DNA of 64,000 nucleotides from Loktanella sp. (GCA_017390475.1 JAFPBO010000030.1:62001-126000), one strand, 5' to 3'. Counted from the first letter of the stretch, positions 18,342 to 28,575 are shown. Made by a program: numbers and translations. The notes: a model not told the origin generated them from the sequence alone.

Positions 18342-20314
18342 TCCGCAGGCACCGCAGGCGCGCGCACCGGTTTGGCCGAGGCCGCACCAACCCGCAACCG
18401 CCGGTCAGACAGTGACAGACAGCCGCCCAGGGCCATCAAGATACAGCCGCCCCAGATCCAGTTGGCGAAAGGCTTGTCATAGGTCCGCACAGCCCAGCCG
18501 CCCTGCACCTGCGGATCGCCGATCACGACATAGACGTCGCGGATGAAACCATTGCTGATCGCCGCCTCTGTCGTGGGCATATTGGCAACCGGATAGAACC
18601 GTTTTTCCGGTTGCAAGGTGTAAAGTTCGCGGTCACCGCGCCAGATCGACATATCGGCCATGGTGGTGACGTAATTCGGTCCTTGTAGCTGGTTCACAGC
18701 GTCAAGCTGCACCGAAAACGCGCCCATATCCCAGCGGTCGCCGATATCGGCGATGCGGATATCCTCTTTTTCCCAGGCCAGCATCGCGGCGATGGCAAAG
18801 ACGGTAACACCCATACCCATATGCGCCACGGCCTTGCCCCAATCGGCGCGCGGCAGGTTGCGCAGCCGCCGCAGCCTGCTGCGCAGATCATCGCGCCCCG
18901 CCCGCAGCCACAGATCGGCAAACGCCCCACCGACGACCCAGACGCCCAGGGCAACGCCAATCGGGCCGAGCGCGGAATTGCCGCTTTGGATCGCATAGGC
19001 CAAGGCGGCCAAGGCCACGGCCAGCACCAGCCAGCCTGCCATCGCCTTTGTCATCCGGTCGAAAGAGCCGCGTTTCCATGCCAACATTGACCCCAGCGGC
19101 AGTGCAATCGCCAGCGCCACCATGAAGGGGGTGAAAGCCGCATCAAAGAAGGGCGGCCCGACCGACAGGGTACGGTCAAACAGCATTTCGGTGACCAAGG
19201 GCCACATCGTGCCGATGAAGACCACAAAACAGGCAACAGCCAGCAGGATATTGTTCAGCACCAGCGCGCTTTCGCGGCTGACCGTCGAAAACACGCCCTG
19301 TGCCTGCATCGCCGAGGCGCGGAAGGCATAGAGCGTCAGCGACCCGCCCACGAAAAAGCCCATGATCATCAACAGCAGCATGCCGCGTTCGGGGTCCACC
19401 GCGAAAGCATGGACCGAGGTCAGCACGCCGGAACGGACGATAAAGGCACCCAGCAATGAGAAACCAAAGGCAAGGATGGCGAGCAGGATAGTCCAGCTTT
19501 TCAAAGCCTCGCGTTTTTCCACCACGACGGCGGAATGCAACAGGGCAGTGGCGATCAGCCATGGCATGAAGCTGGCGTTTTCGACCGGGTCCCAGAACCA
19601 GAATCCGCCCCAGCCCAGTTCATAATAGGCCCACCATGACCCCAACGCGATGCCCACGGTCAGGAACATCCATGCAGCAAGGGTCCATGGCCGGACCCAG
19701 CGGCCCCATGCGGCATCGACCCGCCCTTCGATCAGGGCGGCGACAGCAAAGGAAAACGCCATGCTGAGCCCGACATAACCGAGGTAAAGGAAAGGTGGGT
19801 GAAAGGCGAGGCCCGGGTCCTGCAACAGCGGGTTCAGGTCGCGCCCGTTCAGCGGTGGCAGTTCCAGCCGCAGAAACGGGTTTGAGGTAAAGATGATGAA
19901 GGCCAGAAAGGCCACGCAGATCGAGGATTGCACGGCCAGTACCCGCGCACGCAGCCGCATCGGCAGATTGCCCCCGAACCACCCGGCGCAGGCGCCGAAC
20001 AGCGTCAGGATCAGGATCCAGAGCAGCATCGAGCCTTCGTGATTGCCCCAGACGCCGGTGATTTTATAGATCATCGGCTTGTCGGTATGGGAATTCATGA
20101 ACACCAGCTGCAGCGAGAAATCCGACACCACAAAGGCCCAGGTCAATGCGGCAAAGGAAAACCCGACCAGCAGAAACTGGATCGTTGCGGCGGGTTCGCC
20201 CACCGCCATCCAGGCGGCATTGCCCCGATGTGCCCCGATCAGGGGCACGATCATCTGTATGATGGCCACGCCAAGGGCCAGAATCAAAGCGAAATGCGCG
20301 AGTTCATTTAACAT
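18338..20314 (-). CDS. ccmF: haem lyase subunit CcmF
   Basis: A polytopic inner-membrane protein of 658 residues that ligates haem, received from CcmE, to apocytochrome c. The WWD domain is seen as WGGFWFWDPVENASFMPW at about 235-252, with conserved His-containing segments GVWGNHEGSM (87-96) and HPPFLYLGY (172-180). The start at 20314 gives a normal family length. The gene lies 74 bases after the XhlA-like gene of the lysis cassette and is translationally coupled to ccmH. CcmA, B, C, D and G are not in the window. Confidence 0.95.
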   Translation of the reverse strand: MLNELAHFALILALGVAIIQMIVPLIGAHRGNAAWMAVGEPAATIQFLLVGFSFAALTWAFVVSDFSLQLVFMNSHTDKPMIYKITGVWGNHEGSMLLWILILTLFGACAGWFGGNLPMRLRARVLAVQSSICVAFLAFIIFTSNPFLRLELPPLNGRDLNPLLQDPGLAFHPPFLYLGYVGLSMAFSFAVAALIEGRVDAAWGRWVRPWTLAAWMFLTVGIALGSWWAYYELGWGGFWFWDPVENASFMPWLIATALLHSAVVVEKREALKSWTILLAILAFGFSLLGAFIVRSGVLTSVHAFAVDPERGMLLLMIMGFFVGGSLTLYAFRASAMQAQGVFSTVSRESALVLNNILLAVACFVVFIGTMWPLVTEMLFDRTLSVGPPFFDAAFTPFMVALAIALPLGSMLAWKRGSFDRMTKAMAGWLVLAVALAALAYAIQSGNSALGPIGVALGVWVVGGAFADLWLRAGRDDLRSRLRRLRNLPRADWGKAVAHMGMGVTVFAIAAMLAWEKEDIRIADIGDRWDMGAFSVQLDAVNQLQGPNYVTTMADMSIWRGDRELYTLQPEKRFYPVANMPTTEAAISNGFIRDVYVVIGDPQVQGGWAVRTYDKPFANWIWGGCILMALGGCLSLSDRRLRVGAASAKPVRAPAVPAE

Positions 20315-20388
20315 GGTCTGTCCATATCTTATCACTGTGGTTGATGAAATAGCGGTGCCGATCAAAACGGCGATACAAATTGACACGC

Positions 20389-20592
20389 TCACAGCGTCAA
20401 CCCGCCCTGCACTGCATAGCTGACGGCCGCCATCAGCATGCCGCCGATGATCAGCCGGACCAGCCATTTGAGCGTATCCTCGATCGCGCCCAGTCTGGTT
20501 GCGACATTGTCGCGATGCACGGAATCCACCGCGTTGCGGGTTTCCAGCGCGCGCAGCCGTCCGTCAAAACTGTCGGTCATGCTATTGTCCAT
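20389..20592 (-). CDS. small XhlA-like lysis-associated membrane protein
   Basis: A protein of 67 residues (63 if translation starts at the second ATG, 20580). It has an amphipathic helical part (DGRLRALETRNAVDSVHRDN.., GAIEDTLKWL) followed by a single membrane helix, LVRLIIGGMLMAAVSYAVQG. This is the layout of XhlA/haemolysin-XhlA family proteins, which work with phage holins at the cytoplasmic membrane. It overlaps the end of the holin gene by 11 bases from the first ATG, which has an AGG-type ribosome site, or follows it by one base from the second. It is the third gene of a compact lysis cassette. Confidence 0.7.
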   Translation of the reverse strand: MDNSMTDSFDGRLRALETRNAVDSVHRDNVATRLGAIEDTLKWLVRLIIGGMLMAAVSYAVQGGLTL

Positions 20593-21091
20593 GCGACACC
20601 TGCCATTCCTGCAAGGCGGGGTTGCCATTGGGTGGCAATCCCGGGTCCTGTTGCGGTTTTCGGCTGGCCGTAGTGGCGGCGTTAGCGGCCAGAATGCGCT
20701 GGAAATCCTGTTCCTTGGCCTGATGCCGCGCGCCGAAATAGAAACTGACAATCGCCCCCATCAACCACCAGAGCGGTTCCGGCACCAGGGCCAGCCCATT
20801 CATCCCGGCGGCGAAACTGTCAGGGTCCAGCATCGCCATGATGAAAAGCCAGATCGTCCCCAGCGCCAGCATCGGCCTTGGCAGCCGGTTCAGCGCATCG
20901 ACCAGCCGGTCGAACAGCCCTTGGCGCGCATGGGCAAATTCGGCGGCGAATTGTTGCAGGCTTTCGCTTTTGGCATCGGCGTCGCGCGTCGCGGCATTCT
21001 CGGCATTGGGGCGAAAGACCTGCGCGGTTTCGACCAGCACATTGCGGCTGTTGCCGAACAGAAACCCCATCAATCCTGTGATCAAGCCCAT
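20582..21091 (-). CDS. holin, gene-transfer-agent 3TM type
   Basis: A 169-residue membrane protein with hydrophobic segments at the N-terminus (GLITGLMGFLFG), near 74-90 (MLALGTIWLFIMAMLD) and near 107-122 (LWWLMGAIVSFYFGAR). The order and the FGNSRN...RPNAENAATRDADAK stretch fit the GTA_holin_3TM family. In Rhodobacter capsulatus a holin of this kind releases gene transfer agent particles together with the endolysin. The start lies within the last ten bases of the endolysin gene. The C-terminal tail is polar and cytoplasmic in the expected topology. Confidence 0.8.
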   Translation of the reverse strand: MGLITGLMGFLFGNSRNVLVETAQVFRPNAENAATRDADAKSESLQQFAAEFAHARQGLFDRLVDALNRLPRPMLALGTIWLFIMAMLDPDSFAAGMNGLALVPEPLWWLMGAIVSFYFGARHQAKEQDFQRILAANAATTASRKPQQDPGLPPNGNPALQEWQVSHGQ

Positions 21092-21693
21092 GACGCGGTC
21101 CTTTGCTGATGTTGTGCCGGGGTCAGGTGATAGCGCGGGGCGATGAATTCCTCGGCCCTTGTGATCCAGCCGCCTTTGCCGCCATCGCGCCTGCGGGCAT
21201 ATTTGCGGCTGGCGGGCCTGCGGTCGGCAAGATCATAGTAATAATTGCGCCGCGCGATGCCGTAGGCATCGGCCAGATGGTCGGGCGCGGCCTCTGCGGC
21301 GCGGTTGGCGGCGGCAATGGTCTGCGGGCCGATGACGCCATCGGTGCTGACATTGATCCGCATCTCGACCAGCAGGCGTTGCAGGATGCGCACCGCATTG
21401 GCCCCGGCGTTGACATACATGTCAAACACGCTGGGCTGGATGAGCTGCGGCAGGCGGTTGACACCGGGTTTGACGAAGTAATGGTCGATGAATATCTGCA
21501 CCGCCTGCGCGCGGTCCAATTGCTGCACATCCTGCGCATCGACCCGGCCATCGCCGTTCAGATCAAGGCCGAGGCGGCGCATGGTATGGATCGTGACGCC
21601 ATGGTTGGTCGCCCCGCCGGGATCGTCGGGGTCGTTTACATAGCCGCCTTCGCGGGCAACGATGTCATTGGCGATTTTTGTGATATCTGGCAT
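21082..21693 (-). CDS. GH108 endolysin (N-acetylmuramidase)
   Basis: A 203-residue peptidoglycan hydrolase. The GH108 signature with the catalytic Glu is EGGYVNDPDDPGGATNHG (Glu15), followed by a region with a calcium-binding-like LDLNGDGRVDAQD loop and, at about 95-175, the conserved NAGANAVRILQ...DGVIGPQT part typical of the C-terminal peptidoglycan-binding segment of this family. There is no signal peptide, so it would need the adjacent holin to cross the membrane. It matches the type of endolysin that Rhodobacterales use for gene transfer agent release. It follows ccmE by 45 bases. Confidence 0.87.
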   Translation of the reverse strand: MPDITKIANDIVAREGGYVNDPDDPGGATNHGVTIHTMRRLGLDLNGDGRVDAQDVQQLDRAQAVQIFIDHYFVKPGVNRLPQLIQPSVFDMYVNAGANAVRILQRLLVEMRINVSTDGVIGPQTIAAANRAAEAAPDHLADAYGIARRNYYYDLADRRPASRKYARRRDGGKGGWITRAEEFIAPRYHLTPAQHQQRTASWA

Positions 21694-21738
21694 TTTCCTG
21701 TCCTCTGCTGCGGGAGAAAACAGGATAGAATAAAAAGG

Positions 21739-22206
21739 TTAATGCGAGATTCGAGCACCGTTCGGGTCTACATAGACACCCTGCGCCTTAAGTGCATCAA
21801 GCACCTCTGTCGGCATGTAGGTTTCGTCGTGTTTGGCAAGGATTTCAACGGCTTCGAACCTGCCGTTAATCAGATTCCCCTGTGCCACGACACCTTCGCC
21901 TTCGGAGAAAAGGTCAGGCAGAATGCCTGCATAGACGACAGGAATAGACGCACCGCCATCCGTGACGGCAAAGCTGATTTCCTGCCCCTGACCGCGCACC
22001 AATGTGCCCGCCTCGACCAGACCGCCAAGGCGGAACCGTTCATTCGGCATTGGCGGCGCTTCTGCCACTTCGGATGGCGAGCGGAAGAATTGGAAACTGT
22101 CGGCAGGCAGGAACCACAGCAGCACCAGCACCAGCGCCACGCAGGCACCGGCGATGGAAATCACCTGCACGCGGCGGCGTTTCTTGAGGCTTTTCAGACC
22201 GCTCAT
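21739..22206 (-). CDS. ccmE: haem chaperone CcmE
   Basis: A 155-residue periplasmic haem chaperone with an N-terminal membrane anchor (about 14-33) and an OB-fold domain. The covalent haem attachment site [10 protein letters not shown] holds His126 and Tyr130. It takes haem from the CcmABCD complex and passes it to CcmF. The start overlaps the end of argC by four bases, so the gene is in one transcription unit with argC. The lysis cassette lies between ccmE and ccmF, which are usually adjacent. Confidence 0.95.
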   Translation of the reverse strand: MSGLKSLKKRRRVQVISIAGACVALVLVLLWFLPADSFQFFRSPSEVAEAPPMPNERFRLGGLVEAGTLVRGQGQEISFAVTDGGASIPVVYAGILPDLFSEGEGVVAQGNLINGRFEAVEILAKHDETYMPTEVLDALKAQGVYVDPNGARISH

Positions 22207-23231
22207 GGGAAGACAGGCACCAGCATCAGACCCTCTGTTTCGTTCAGACCCAGCATCAGGTTGGCGTTTTGCAACGCTTGCCCCGATGATCCCTTACATA
22301 GGTTGTCGAGGGTAGACACGACAAGGGCGCGGCCTGAAATGCGGTCCGATGTCACGCCGATATGACAGAAGTTTGACCCCATGACATGGCCGGTGCCGGG
22401 CATTTGCCCGAAAGGCAGGACATGGATGAAAGGTTCATCGGCATAGGCAGCGGTCAGGGCGGCATGGATCGCTGTCGCATCACCGCGCAGATAGCAGGAC
22501 GCAAGGATGCCCCGGCTGACGGGAACCAGATGCGGGGCGAACTGGATTTCGACCTTGCGACCGGCGAGGGCGCTGAATTCCTGATCGAATTCGCCCAGAT
22601 GCCGGTGCTTGCCGCCTTGGGCATAGCCCTGCACATCGGTCGCGCGTTCGGTGAACAGCATGTTTTCCTTCAGCGACCGCCCTGCCCCGGTGATGCCGTT
22701 TTTCAGATCGCAGATGATGTCGTCAAGGTCGATCAGGTCGGCGCTGATCAGCGGCCGCAGCGCGAATTGCACGGTGGCGGCGTTGCAGCCGGTGCCGGCG
22801 ACCAGCCGCGCGGATTTGATATCGTCGCGGTAGAATTCGGTCAGGCCATAGACAGCGGTTTTCTGCAATTCCGGGGCGACATGGGGCGCGCCATACCATT
22901 TTTGATATTCCGCAGGATCACGTAGCCGGAAATCAGCGCCCAGATCGACGACTTTTACCGTTTCCGGCAGATCGCGGACAAGTGCCTGCGACAGGCCATG
23001 CGGCAAGGCGGCGAAGACGAGGTCGATGGTGGAAAAGTCGATTTCATCCACCTTGACCAATGTCGGCAGGTTCAGGTGGCGCAGATGCGGAAAGACTTCG
23101 GCCATCTGCTGGCCTGCCTTGCGGTCGGCGGACAGGGCAGCGATGCGCAGCTGCGGATGGGTCGCGATCAGCCGGATCAATTCAGCACCGGTATAGCCGG
23201 ATGCGCCCAGAATGGCGATGTTATAGGTCAT
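22203..23231 (-). CDS. argC: N-acetyl-gamma-glutamyl-phosphate reductase
   Basis: The third enzyme of arginine synthesis, 342 residues, reducing N-acetylglutamyl phosphate to the semialdehyde with NADPH. The nucleotide-binding loop [10 protein letters not shown] is at about 9-18 and the catalytic Cys149 is in [11 protein letters not shown]. Length and motifs are standard for the type 1 enzyme. It is the first gene of an apparent argC-ccmE-lysis-ccmF-ccmH unit; murI ends ten bases upstream on the same strand, so the unit may begin still further upstream. Confidence 0.96.
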   Translation of the reverse strand: MTYNIAILGASGYTGAELIRLIATHPQLRIAALSADRKAGQQMAEVFPHLRHLNLPTLVKVDEIDFSTIDLVFAALPHGLSQALVRDLPETVKVVDLGADFRLRDPAEYQKWYGAPHVAPELQKTAVYGLTEFYRDDIKSARLVAGTGCNAATVQFALRPLISADLIDLDDIICDLKNGITGAGRSLKENMLFTERATDVQGYAQGGKHRHLGEFDQEFSALAGRKVEIQFAPHLVPVSRGILASCYLRGDATAIHAALTAAYADEPFIHVLPFGQMPGTGHVMGSNFCHIGVTSDRISGRALVVSTLDNLCKGSSGQALQNANLMLGLNETEGLMLVPVFP

Positions 23232-23241
23232 AATGCCCTCT

Positions 23242-24054
23242 TCAAGCGGCGGTAAAGGTGATCTGGCGGCGCAGGAATTGCGTCGCGCGGTTGGACACGC
23301 GGGCCGGGTCGCCGGTGGTCAGGAACATGTTGTCAAGGCCGGGCCCGATCATTTCCGGGCGGCGGTCAAGGTAATCGGCCAGGCTTGCCGCGACCAGATT
23401 GGCCTGGGAAAACACCTGCACATCGGGGCCCAGCGCATCTTGAAAGATATCGGCCAGCAGCGGGTAATGCGTGCAGCCTAGGACAGCGGCATCGGGGCTG
23501 GGCATCTTGCGGCGCAGCGCATCGACATGGGAGCGCACCAGTGCTTCGGCCAATATCATATCGCCTTCTTCGATCGCATCGACGACACCGCCGCAGGCTT
23601 GCGCCTCCACATCCACGCCGATCGCGCGGAAAGCCAGTTCACGCTGAAAAGCGCGGGTGGCGACAGTGGCGGGGGTCGCGAAAAGGGCCACGTGTTTCAC
23701 GGCGACTTCACGTGGCGGGGAATTGTCGCCCCATTGCCGTTCAGTCAGCGCCTCGATCAGCGGCACGAAAACGCCGAGGACGCGCTTGCCCGGTGGCACC
23801 CAGCTTTCCTGCATCCGGCGCAGGGCGGCAGCACTTGCGGTGTTGCAGGCAAGGATCACCAGATCGCAGCCCGCGTCGAACAGGCGCTGGGTGGCGGCGG
23901 TGGTCAGGTTGTAGATGTCGTCGGGCGTACGGACGCCATAAGGCGCATGGGCATTGTCGCCAAAATAGACCAAAGGCACATGCGGCAGCCGCGTGGCGAC
24001 CACATCCAGCACCGTCAATCCACCCAATCCGCTATCGAATATCCCTACGGCCAT
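23242..24054 (-). CDS. murI: glutamate racemase
   Basis: A cofactor-independent racemase of 270 residues that makes D-glutamate for peptidoglycan. The two catalytic cysteines are in [12 protein letters not shown] and [10 protein letters not shown], and the N-terminal motif is [13 protein letters not shown]. The ATG at 24054 places this motif at the start as in other MurI proteins; a frame extending ten residues further lacks a ribosome site. Its start overlaps the end of the acyltransferase gene by 23 bases, and argC follows after ten bases. Confidence 0.95.
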   Translation of the reverse strand: MAVGIFDSGLGGLTVLDVVATRLPHVPLVYFGDNAHAPYGVRTPDDIYNLTTAATQRLFDAGCDLVILACNTASAAALRRMQESWVPPGKRVLGVFVPLIEALTERQWGDNSPPREVAVKHVALFATPATVATRAFQRELAFRAIGVDVEAQACGGVVDAIEEGDMILAEALVRSHVDALRRKMPSPDAAVLGCTHYPLLADIFQDALGPDVQVFSQANLVAASLADYLDRRPEMIGPGLDNMFLTTGDPARVSNRATQFLRRQITFTAA

Positions 24055-24940
24055 CGCGCACCTTATATTTATCCTCAAACTCATGCCCGATCTCGGTCGG
24101 ATCGCGCAGGTCTGGGCTTAACTCATAGGTGGCTTTGCGCAGGAAATCCATGCATGCTTTGGGGTCTTTTTTCAGCCCCTGCAATGTGTCGGCGGGAATG
24201 GGCTGGCCCACGACCACGCGCACCGGTTTGTTGATGCGGGATTTGAATTCGCGGATCAAAAGCCCCATCCGCAAGGTGTAATGCAGGTGGCTGGCCAGTT
24301 GAAACAGGCGGCTGTTGCGCCCGTCGAAAAAGATCGGGACGACGGTGGCATCAGATTTCGCGATCATCTTGGCAGTGAAGTTGCGCCATGACGGGTCAAG
24401 CGGGTGCGAAAACGGCTTGGCCGAGGTGGACACCGTACCGCCGGGGAAAATGCCGATGGCACCGCCTGCGGTGAGGTAACGCACGGCTTCGGCGCGTGTC
24501 TCTAAGTTCAGTTTCGCGGCTTCCTTTGTTTCATCGAACGAAATCGGCAGGATCACCTTTTCCAGATCGGGCGAGGCGCGGAAGATCTGATGCGCGAGGA
24601 CCTTGAAATCGCCGCCGCGCCGTTTGGACAGGATCAGCCCCATCATCAAACCGTCAAGGATGCCGTAAGGGTGGTTGGACACAAGGATCAGCGGGCCGGT
24701 GGCGGGGATATTGTCGAGTGATCCGCCCATGACTTGCAGGTCCAGCCCATAGCGCTGCGTCATCACCTGCCAGAAATCGGCGCCATTCGCGACCTCGCGG
24801 TCATAGCCGCGCGCCTTTTTGATCAGGTGCAGACGGCCTGTGGCGTTTTCCAGCATGCGGATGATGACCCGCCCGCCCCGGCCTTTGGCCGAGGTGGCAT
24901 AGGTGATGTCGCGCGCGACCTGTCGTTCGTTCCCCGGCAT
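24032..24940 (-). CDS. lysophospholipid acyltransferase family protein
   Basis: A PlsC-like acyltransferase of 302 residues. The catalytic motif NHPYGILDG gives H90-x5-D96, the variant spacing seen in OlsA/haemolysin-like acyltransferases, and a second motif is [11 protein letters not shown]. Such enzymes transfer fatty acids from acyl-ACP or acyl-CoA to lysophospholipids or to lyso-ornithine lipids at the inner membrane. Ornithine lipids are common in this group of bacteria, but olsB is not in the window, so the acceptor is open. The 3' end overlaps murI by 23 bases. Confidence 0.82.
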   Translation of the reverse strand: MPGNERQVARDITYATSAKGRGGRVIIRMLENATGRLHLIKKARGYDREVANGADFWQVMTQRYGLDLQVMGGSLDNIPATGPLILVSNHPYGILDGLMMGLILSKRRGGDFKVLAHQIFRASPDLEKVILPISFDETKEAAKLNLETRAEAVRYLTAGGAIGIFPGGTVSTSAKPFSHPLDPSWRNFTAKMIAKSDATVVPIFFDGRNSRLFQLASHLHYTLRMGLLIREFKSRINKPVRVVVGQPIPADTLQGLKKDPKACMDFLRKATYELSPDLRDPTEIGHEFEDKYKVRDGRRDIR

Positions 24941-25018
24941 ATGCCCTGCCTCAATTTCCCCGGCCTGTCATAGCAAGGTCATGCAACCGTTACATGACAA
25001 AGATGAAGGGCGCGTTAA

Positions 25019-28000
25019 TCACTCCGCCGCCTGATGCAGCGGAGACGCATTGAGGGTGGCCAGCAGTTCCGCGCGCCGTTTGGCCGCTTTGCGGGCGTTG
25101 GCGTCCTTGACCGGACCGAAACCGCGGATATCGAGCGGCAGGCGGGCCAGCGCGATAGCGGCGTCCATCGTATCGGGGCGGGCAAGGCGCAGGATATCAT
25201 CCATATCGCGTTCATATTCCGCGATCAGGGCGCGTTCCATGCGCCGTTCGGCTGTGCGCCCGAAGGGGTCAAATGCGGTGCCGCGCAGGAATTTCAGCCG
25301 CGCCAGCAGCGGGAAGGCGCGCGCGATCCAATCGCCAAAGGCGCGTTTGGCGGGGCGTCCGTCGCTGCCCATGCGGGTCAGGAACGGCGGGGCCAGGTGA
25401 TAGGTCAGTTTCAGATCGCCGGTGAATGTGTCCTGCATCTTTTGCCGGGATTGGGTCAGCAGGCGGGCGACCTCGTATTCATCCTTGTAGGACAGGAGTT
25501 TATGATAGCCCAAGGCGACCGCCTCACGCAGCGCCGGATCGCTGAAACGGGCGGTCATGGCGCGGTAGCGTTGCGCCAGCGCCTTGCCCTGATAGACGGT
25601 CAGGTGATCGGCGCGGAAGGTGATTTTTTCGTCCAGCGTCTGCGGCAGGGCCACGACATTGGGGGCGAGGATTTTCGCCGCCTGATCGGGGTGCAGATAG
25701 GCCCAGCGGCCATAGTCGAAGGCTTGAATATTGCGTTTGACGGCAGCCCCGTTCAGTTCAATCGCGCGCAGGATCGCGGCGTGGGACAGCGGGATCGCGC
25801 CCATCTGCCAGACCGCGCCAAAGATCATCATGTTGGAATAGATGCTGTCGCCCATCAGTGCCTTGGCCAGATCAGAGGCATCGAACAGCGACAGGTTGTC
25901 GCCCAGACGCGCCTGAAGCGACATTTGCAGCTGGTCAATCGGCAGGGTGAATTCCGTGTTGCGGGTAAATTCGCCGGTGATGATTTCGTGGCTGTTGACG
26001 ACGCCGCGCGTCCGGCCCTGCCGCATCAGGCCGAGGGTTTTGGCACCGGCAGAAACCACCAGATCGCCACCGATCAGCGTGTCGCATTCGCCGGTGGCGA
26101 CGCGGATGACGCTGATGTCTTTCGGTTTTTCAGCGATGCGGCAATGGATATGCACGGCACCGCCCTTTTGCGCGAGACCGGCCATTTCCATCATGCCCGC
26201 ACCCTTGCCGTCGATATGGGCAGCCATGGCCATGACCGCGCCGATGGTCACGACGCCGGTGCCGCCGACGCCGGTGATGACGACGTTATGGGTGCCGTTG
26301 ATGGCGGGCAAAACGGGTTGTGGCATGTCGGGCAGATCAATGCTGGTGCTGGCATCCTTGCGGATCTGCGCGCCAGAGACTGTGACGAAGGACGGACAGA
26401 AGCCTTTGACGCAGGAGAAATCCTTGTTGCAGGACGATTGGTCAATGGCGCGTTTGCGGCCGAATTCGGTTTCGACGGGCACGATAGAGACGCAGTTGGA
26501 TTGCACGCCGCAATCGCCGCAGCCTTCGCAGATGTCGGTGTTGATGAAGACGCGTTTGTCCGGGTCGGGGAATTGGCCGCGCTTGCGGCGGCGGCGTTTT
26601 TCCGCGGCGCAGGTCTGGACATAAACAATAGCAGAGACGCCTTTGTATTTGCTGAATTTCTCTTGCACCGCCTGCATGTCGGCGCGTTCATGCACATCCA
26701 GTCCCTTGGGGAAGACCGAGAGGTCGAGGTCTTCCTTTTCGTCATGCACCAGCGCGATATTGCGCACCCCCATCGCCTGCAATTCGCGGCAGATCTGGTC
26801 GGCGGTCAGGCCACCATCGTTCCCCTGCCCGCCGGTCATGGCGACAGCGTCGTTATAGAGGATTTTATAGGTGATGTTGGTTTTCGCCATCAGCGCGAAG
26901 CGGATCGCCTGCACGCCGGAATGGTTATAGGTGCCGTCGCCAAGGTTCTGGAACACGTGGTCGCGGGTGGAAAACGGGGCCTCGCCCACCCAATTGGCAC
27001 CCTCGCCGCCCATCTGGGTGAAACCGACGGTATCGCGGTCCATCCATTGCACCATGTAATGACAGCCGATCCCTGCATAGGCGCGGGACCCTTCGGGGAC
27101 GCGGGTGGATGAATTATGCGGACAGCCGGAGCAGAAATAGGGCAGCCGTGCCGCCAGTTCCGGGGCGTTATCGGCGCGCCGGGTTTCTGCCAGTTGCGCA
27201 AGGCCCGCGCTGATGCCGTCTGATCCGCAGCCTTCTTCGGTCAGGATGTCGCCAATTTTCTCGGCGATCCAGATCGGGTCGAGGGCGGCGCGGGTGGGAA
27301 AGATTTCCTCGCGCCGCCCTTCGGAATGTTCGTCACCTTTGTGCCAGCCATAGACGCGGCGGCCTCCCCTGTCGTCAAACAGGGCTTCTTTGACCTGGAC
27401 TTCGATCAGCTTGCGTTTTTCTTCGACCACGATGATCAGGTCCAGCCCTTCGGCCCAGTCGTGGAAAGAGGCCATATCCAGCGGCCAGACCTGCCCGATC
27501 TTATAGGTGGTCAGGCCAAGGCGTTCGGCCTCGGCCTCGTCTATATTCAACAGGGCCAAGGCATGTTGCAGGTCGAGCCAGTTCTTACCCGCCGCGACGA
27601 AGCCGATCCGCGCGCCGGGTTTGCCCCATTTGCGTTGGTCCATCTTGTTGGCGCGGCTGAAGGCCTCTGCGGCGAAGCGTTTGTGGTCAATCATCCGCGC
27701 CTCTTGCAGCTGCGGGGTGTCCACCACGCGGATGTTCAGCCCGCCCTCGGGCAGGTCGATATCGGGCGTGACGAAGGGACGGTAAGGGTCAGCATCGACG
27801 ACGGATGTGACCTCGATCGTGTCTTTCATGGTTTTCAGGCCGACCCAGACACCGGCATAGCGCGACAAGGCCCAGGCATAGAGCCCATATTCAAGGATTT
27901 CCTGCACGCCTGCGGGAGATACGATAGGCATATAGGCATCGACCATCGCCCAGTCAGATTGGTGCAGTGTGGTAGAGCTTTCGCCGGTATGGTCATCGCC

Positions 28001-28432
28001 CATCGCCATGATCACACCGCCATGGGGCGAGGTGCCAGCCATATTAGCATGGCGCATCACATCGCCGGAACGGTCCACGCCGGGGCCTTTGCCGTACCAT
28101 AGGCCGAAGACGCCGTCATATTTGCCTTCACCACGCAATTCGGCCTGCTGGCTGCCCCAGAGGGCGGTGGCGGCAAGGTCTTCGTTCAGGCCCAGTTGAA
28201 AGGTGATATCGGCGGGTTCAAGGACATTTTTGGCCTTCGTCATCTGCATATCGACCGCACCCAAGGGCGAACCGCGATAGCCGGTGACGTAACCGGCGGT
28301 GTTCAGACCAGCGCGCTGGTCACGCGCCTTTTGCATCAGCATCAGCCGGACCAAAGCCTGCGTGCCGTTCAACAGCACCGGGGTTTTATCCAGATCGTAA
28401 CGGTCGTTGAGTGATATATCCTGATGGCTCAT
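25019..28432 (-). CDS. indolepyruvate ferredoxin oxidoreductase, fused subunits
   Basis: A 1137-residue oxidoreductase of the 2-oxoacid:ferredoxin type. The N-terminal part holds pyrimidine-binding and TPP-binding domains (RLPYFCSGCPHNSST; TQMGGEGANWVG), the middle carries iron-sulphur ligands (CEGCGDCGVQSNC near residue 640 and CNKDFSCVKGFC near 670), and the C-terminal third is the gamma subunit (NVVITGVGGTGVVTIG). It would decarboxylate aryl or branched 2-oxoacids from amino acid breakdown with CoA and ferredoxin. The fused arrangement is common in proteobacteria. The ATG at 28432 has GGGAGG about seven bases upstream. It is divergent from a LysR gene, with a LacI-type palindrome between them. 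Confidence 0.93.
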   Translation of the reverse strand: MSHQDISLNDRYDLDKTPVLLNGTQALVRLMLMQKARDQRAGLNTAGYVTGYRGSPLGAVDMQMTKAKNVLEPADITFQLGLNEDLAATALWGSQQAELRGEGKYDGVFGLWYGKGPGVDRSGDVMRHANMAGTSPHGGVIMAMGDDHTGESSTTLHQSDWAMVDAYMPIVSPAGVQEILEYGLYAWALSRYAGVWVGLKTMKDTIEVTSVVDADPYRPFVTPDIDLPEGGLNIRVVDTPQLQEARMIDHKRFAAEAFSRANKMDQRKWGKPGARIGFVAAGKNWLDLQHALALLNIDEAEAERLGLTTYKIGQVWPLDMASFHDWAEGLDLIIVVEEKRKLIEVQVKEALFDDRGGRRVYGWHKGDEHSEGRREEIFPTRAALDPIWIAEKIGDILTEEGCGSDGISAGLAQLAETRRADNAPELAARLPYFCSGCPHNSSTRVPEGSRAYAGIGCHYMVQWMDRDTVGFTQMGGEGANWVGEAPFSTRDHVFQNLGDGTYNHSGVQAIRFALMAKTNITYKILYNDAVAMTGGQGNDGGLTADQICRELQAMGVRNIALVHDEKEDLDLSVFPKGLDVHERADMQAVQEKFSKYKGVSAIVYVQTCAAEKRRRRKRGQFPDPDKRVFINTDICEGCGDCGVQSNCVSIVPVETEFGRKRAIDQSSCNKDFSCVKGFCPSFVTVSGAQIRKDASTSIDLPDMPQPVLPAINGTHNVVITGVGGTGVVTIGAVMAMAAHIDGKGAGMMEMAGLAQKGGAVHIHCRIAEKPKDISVIRVATGECDTLIGGDLVVSAGAKTLGLMRQGRTRGVVNSHEIITGEFTRNTEFTLPIDQLQMSLQARLGDNLSLFDASDLAKALMGDSIYSNMMIFGAVWQMGAIPLSHAAILRAIELNGAAVKRNIQAFDYGRWAYLHPDQAAKILAPNVVALPQTLDEKITFRADHLTVYQGKALAQRYRAMTARFSDPALREAVALGYHKLLSYKDEYEVARLLTQSRQKMQDTFTGDLKLTYHLAPPFLTRMGSDGRPAKRAFGDWIARAFPLLARLKFLRGTAFDPFGRTAERRMERALIAEYERDMDDILRLARPDTMDAAIALARLPLDIRGFGPVKDANARKAAKRRAELLATLNASPLHQAAE

Positions 28433-28541
28433 CTGACACCCTCCCAAGCGCTGATAGGGTCAGTATAGGTCAAAGCTACTGACCTACAAAGAAGAAAAAT
28501 GACAGGGCAACCTTTTGCTGCGCCCGCATCATAATTAGTGT

Positions 28542-28557
28542 ATGTCAGCGTTAACAT
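28542..28557. promoter_or_regulatory. LacI-type operator, central-carbon motif
   Basis: ATGTCA-GCGT-TAACAT is a near-perfect palindrome with a central CG, matching the sites before both gap genes. It lies 19 bases before the LysR gene and about 110 bases before the oxidoreductase start. It resembles the sites bound by CceR-like LacI repressors of alphaproteobacteria. Confidence 0.5.
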
Positions 28558-28575
28558 TCGCAACGAAAGCGTCAG

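Noticed and set aside
25034-27112. 692-codon open frame on the plus strand inside the indolepyruvate oxidoreductase gene
   Set aside because: It is rich in His, Arg and Gly without domains and is exactly antisense to a well-recognised enzyme.
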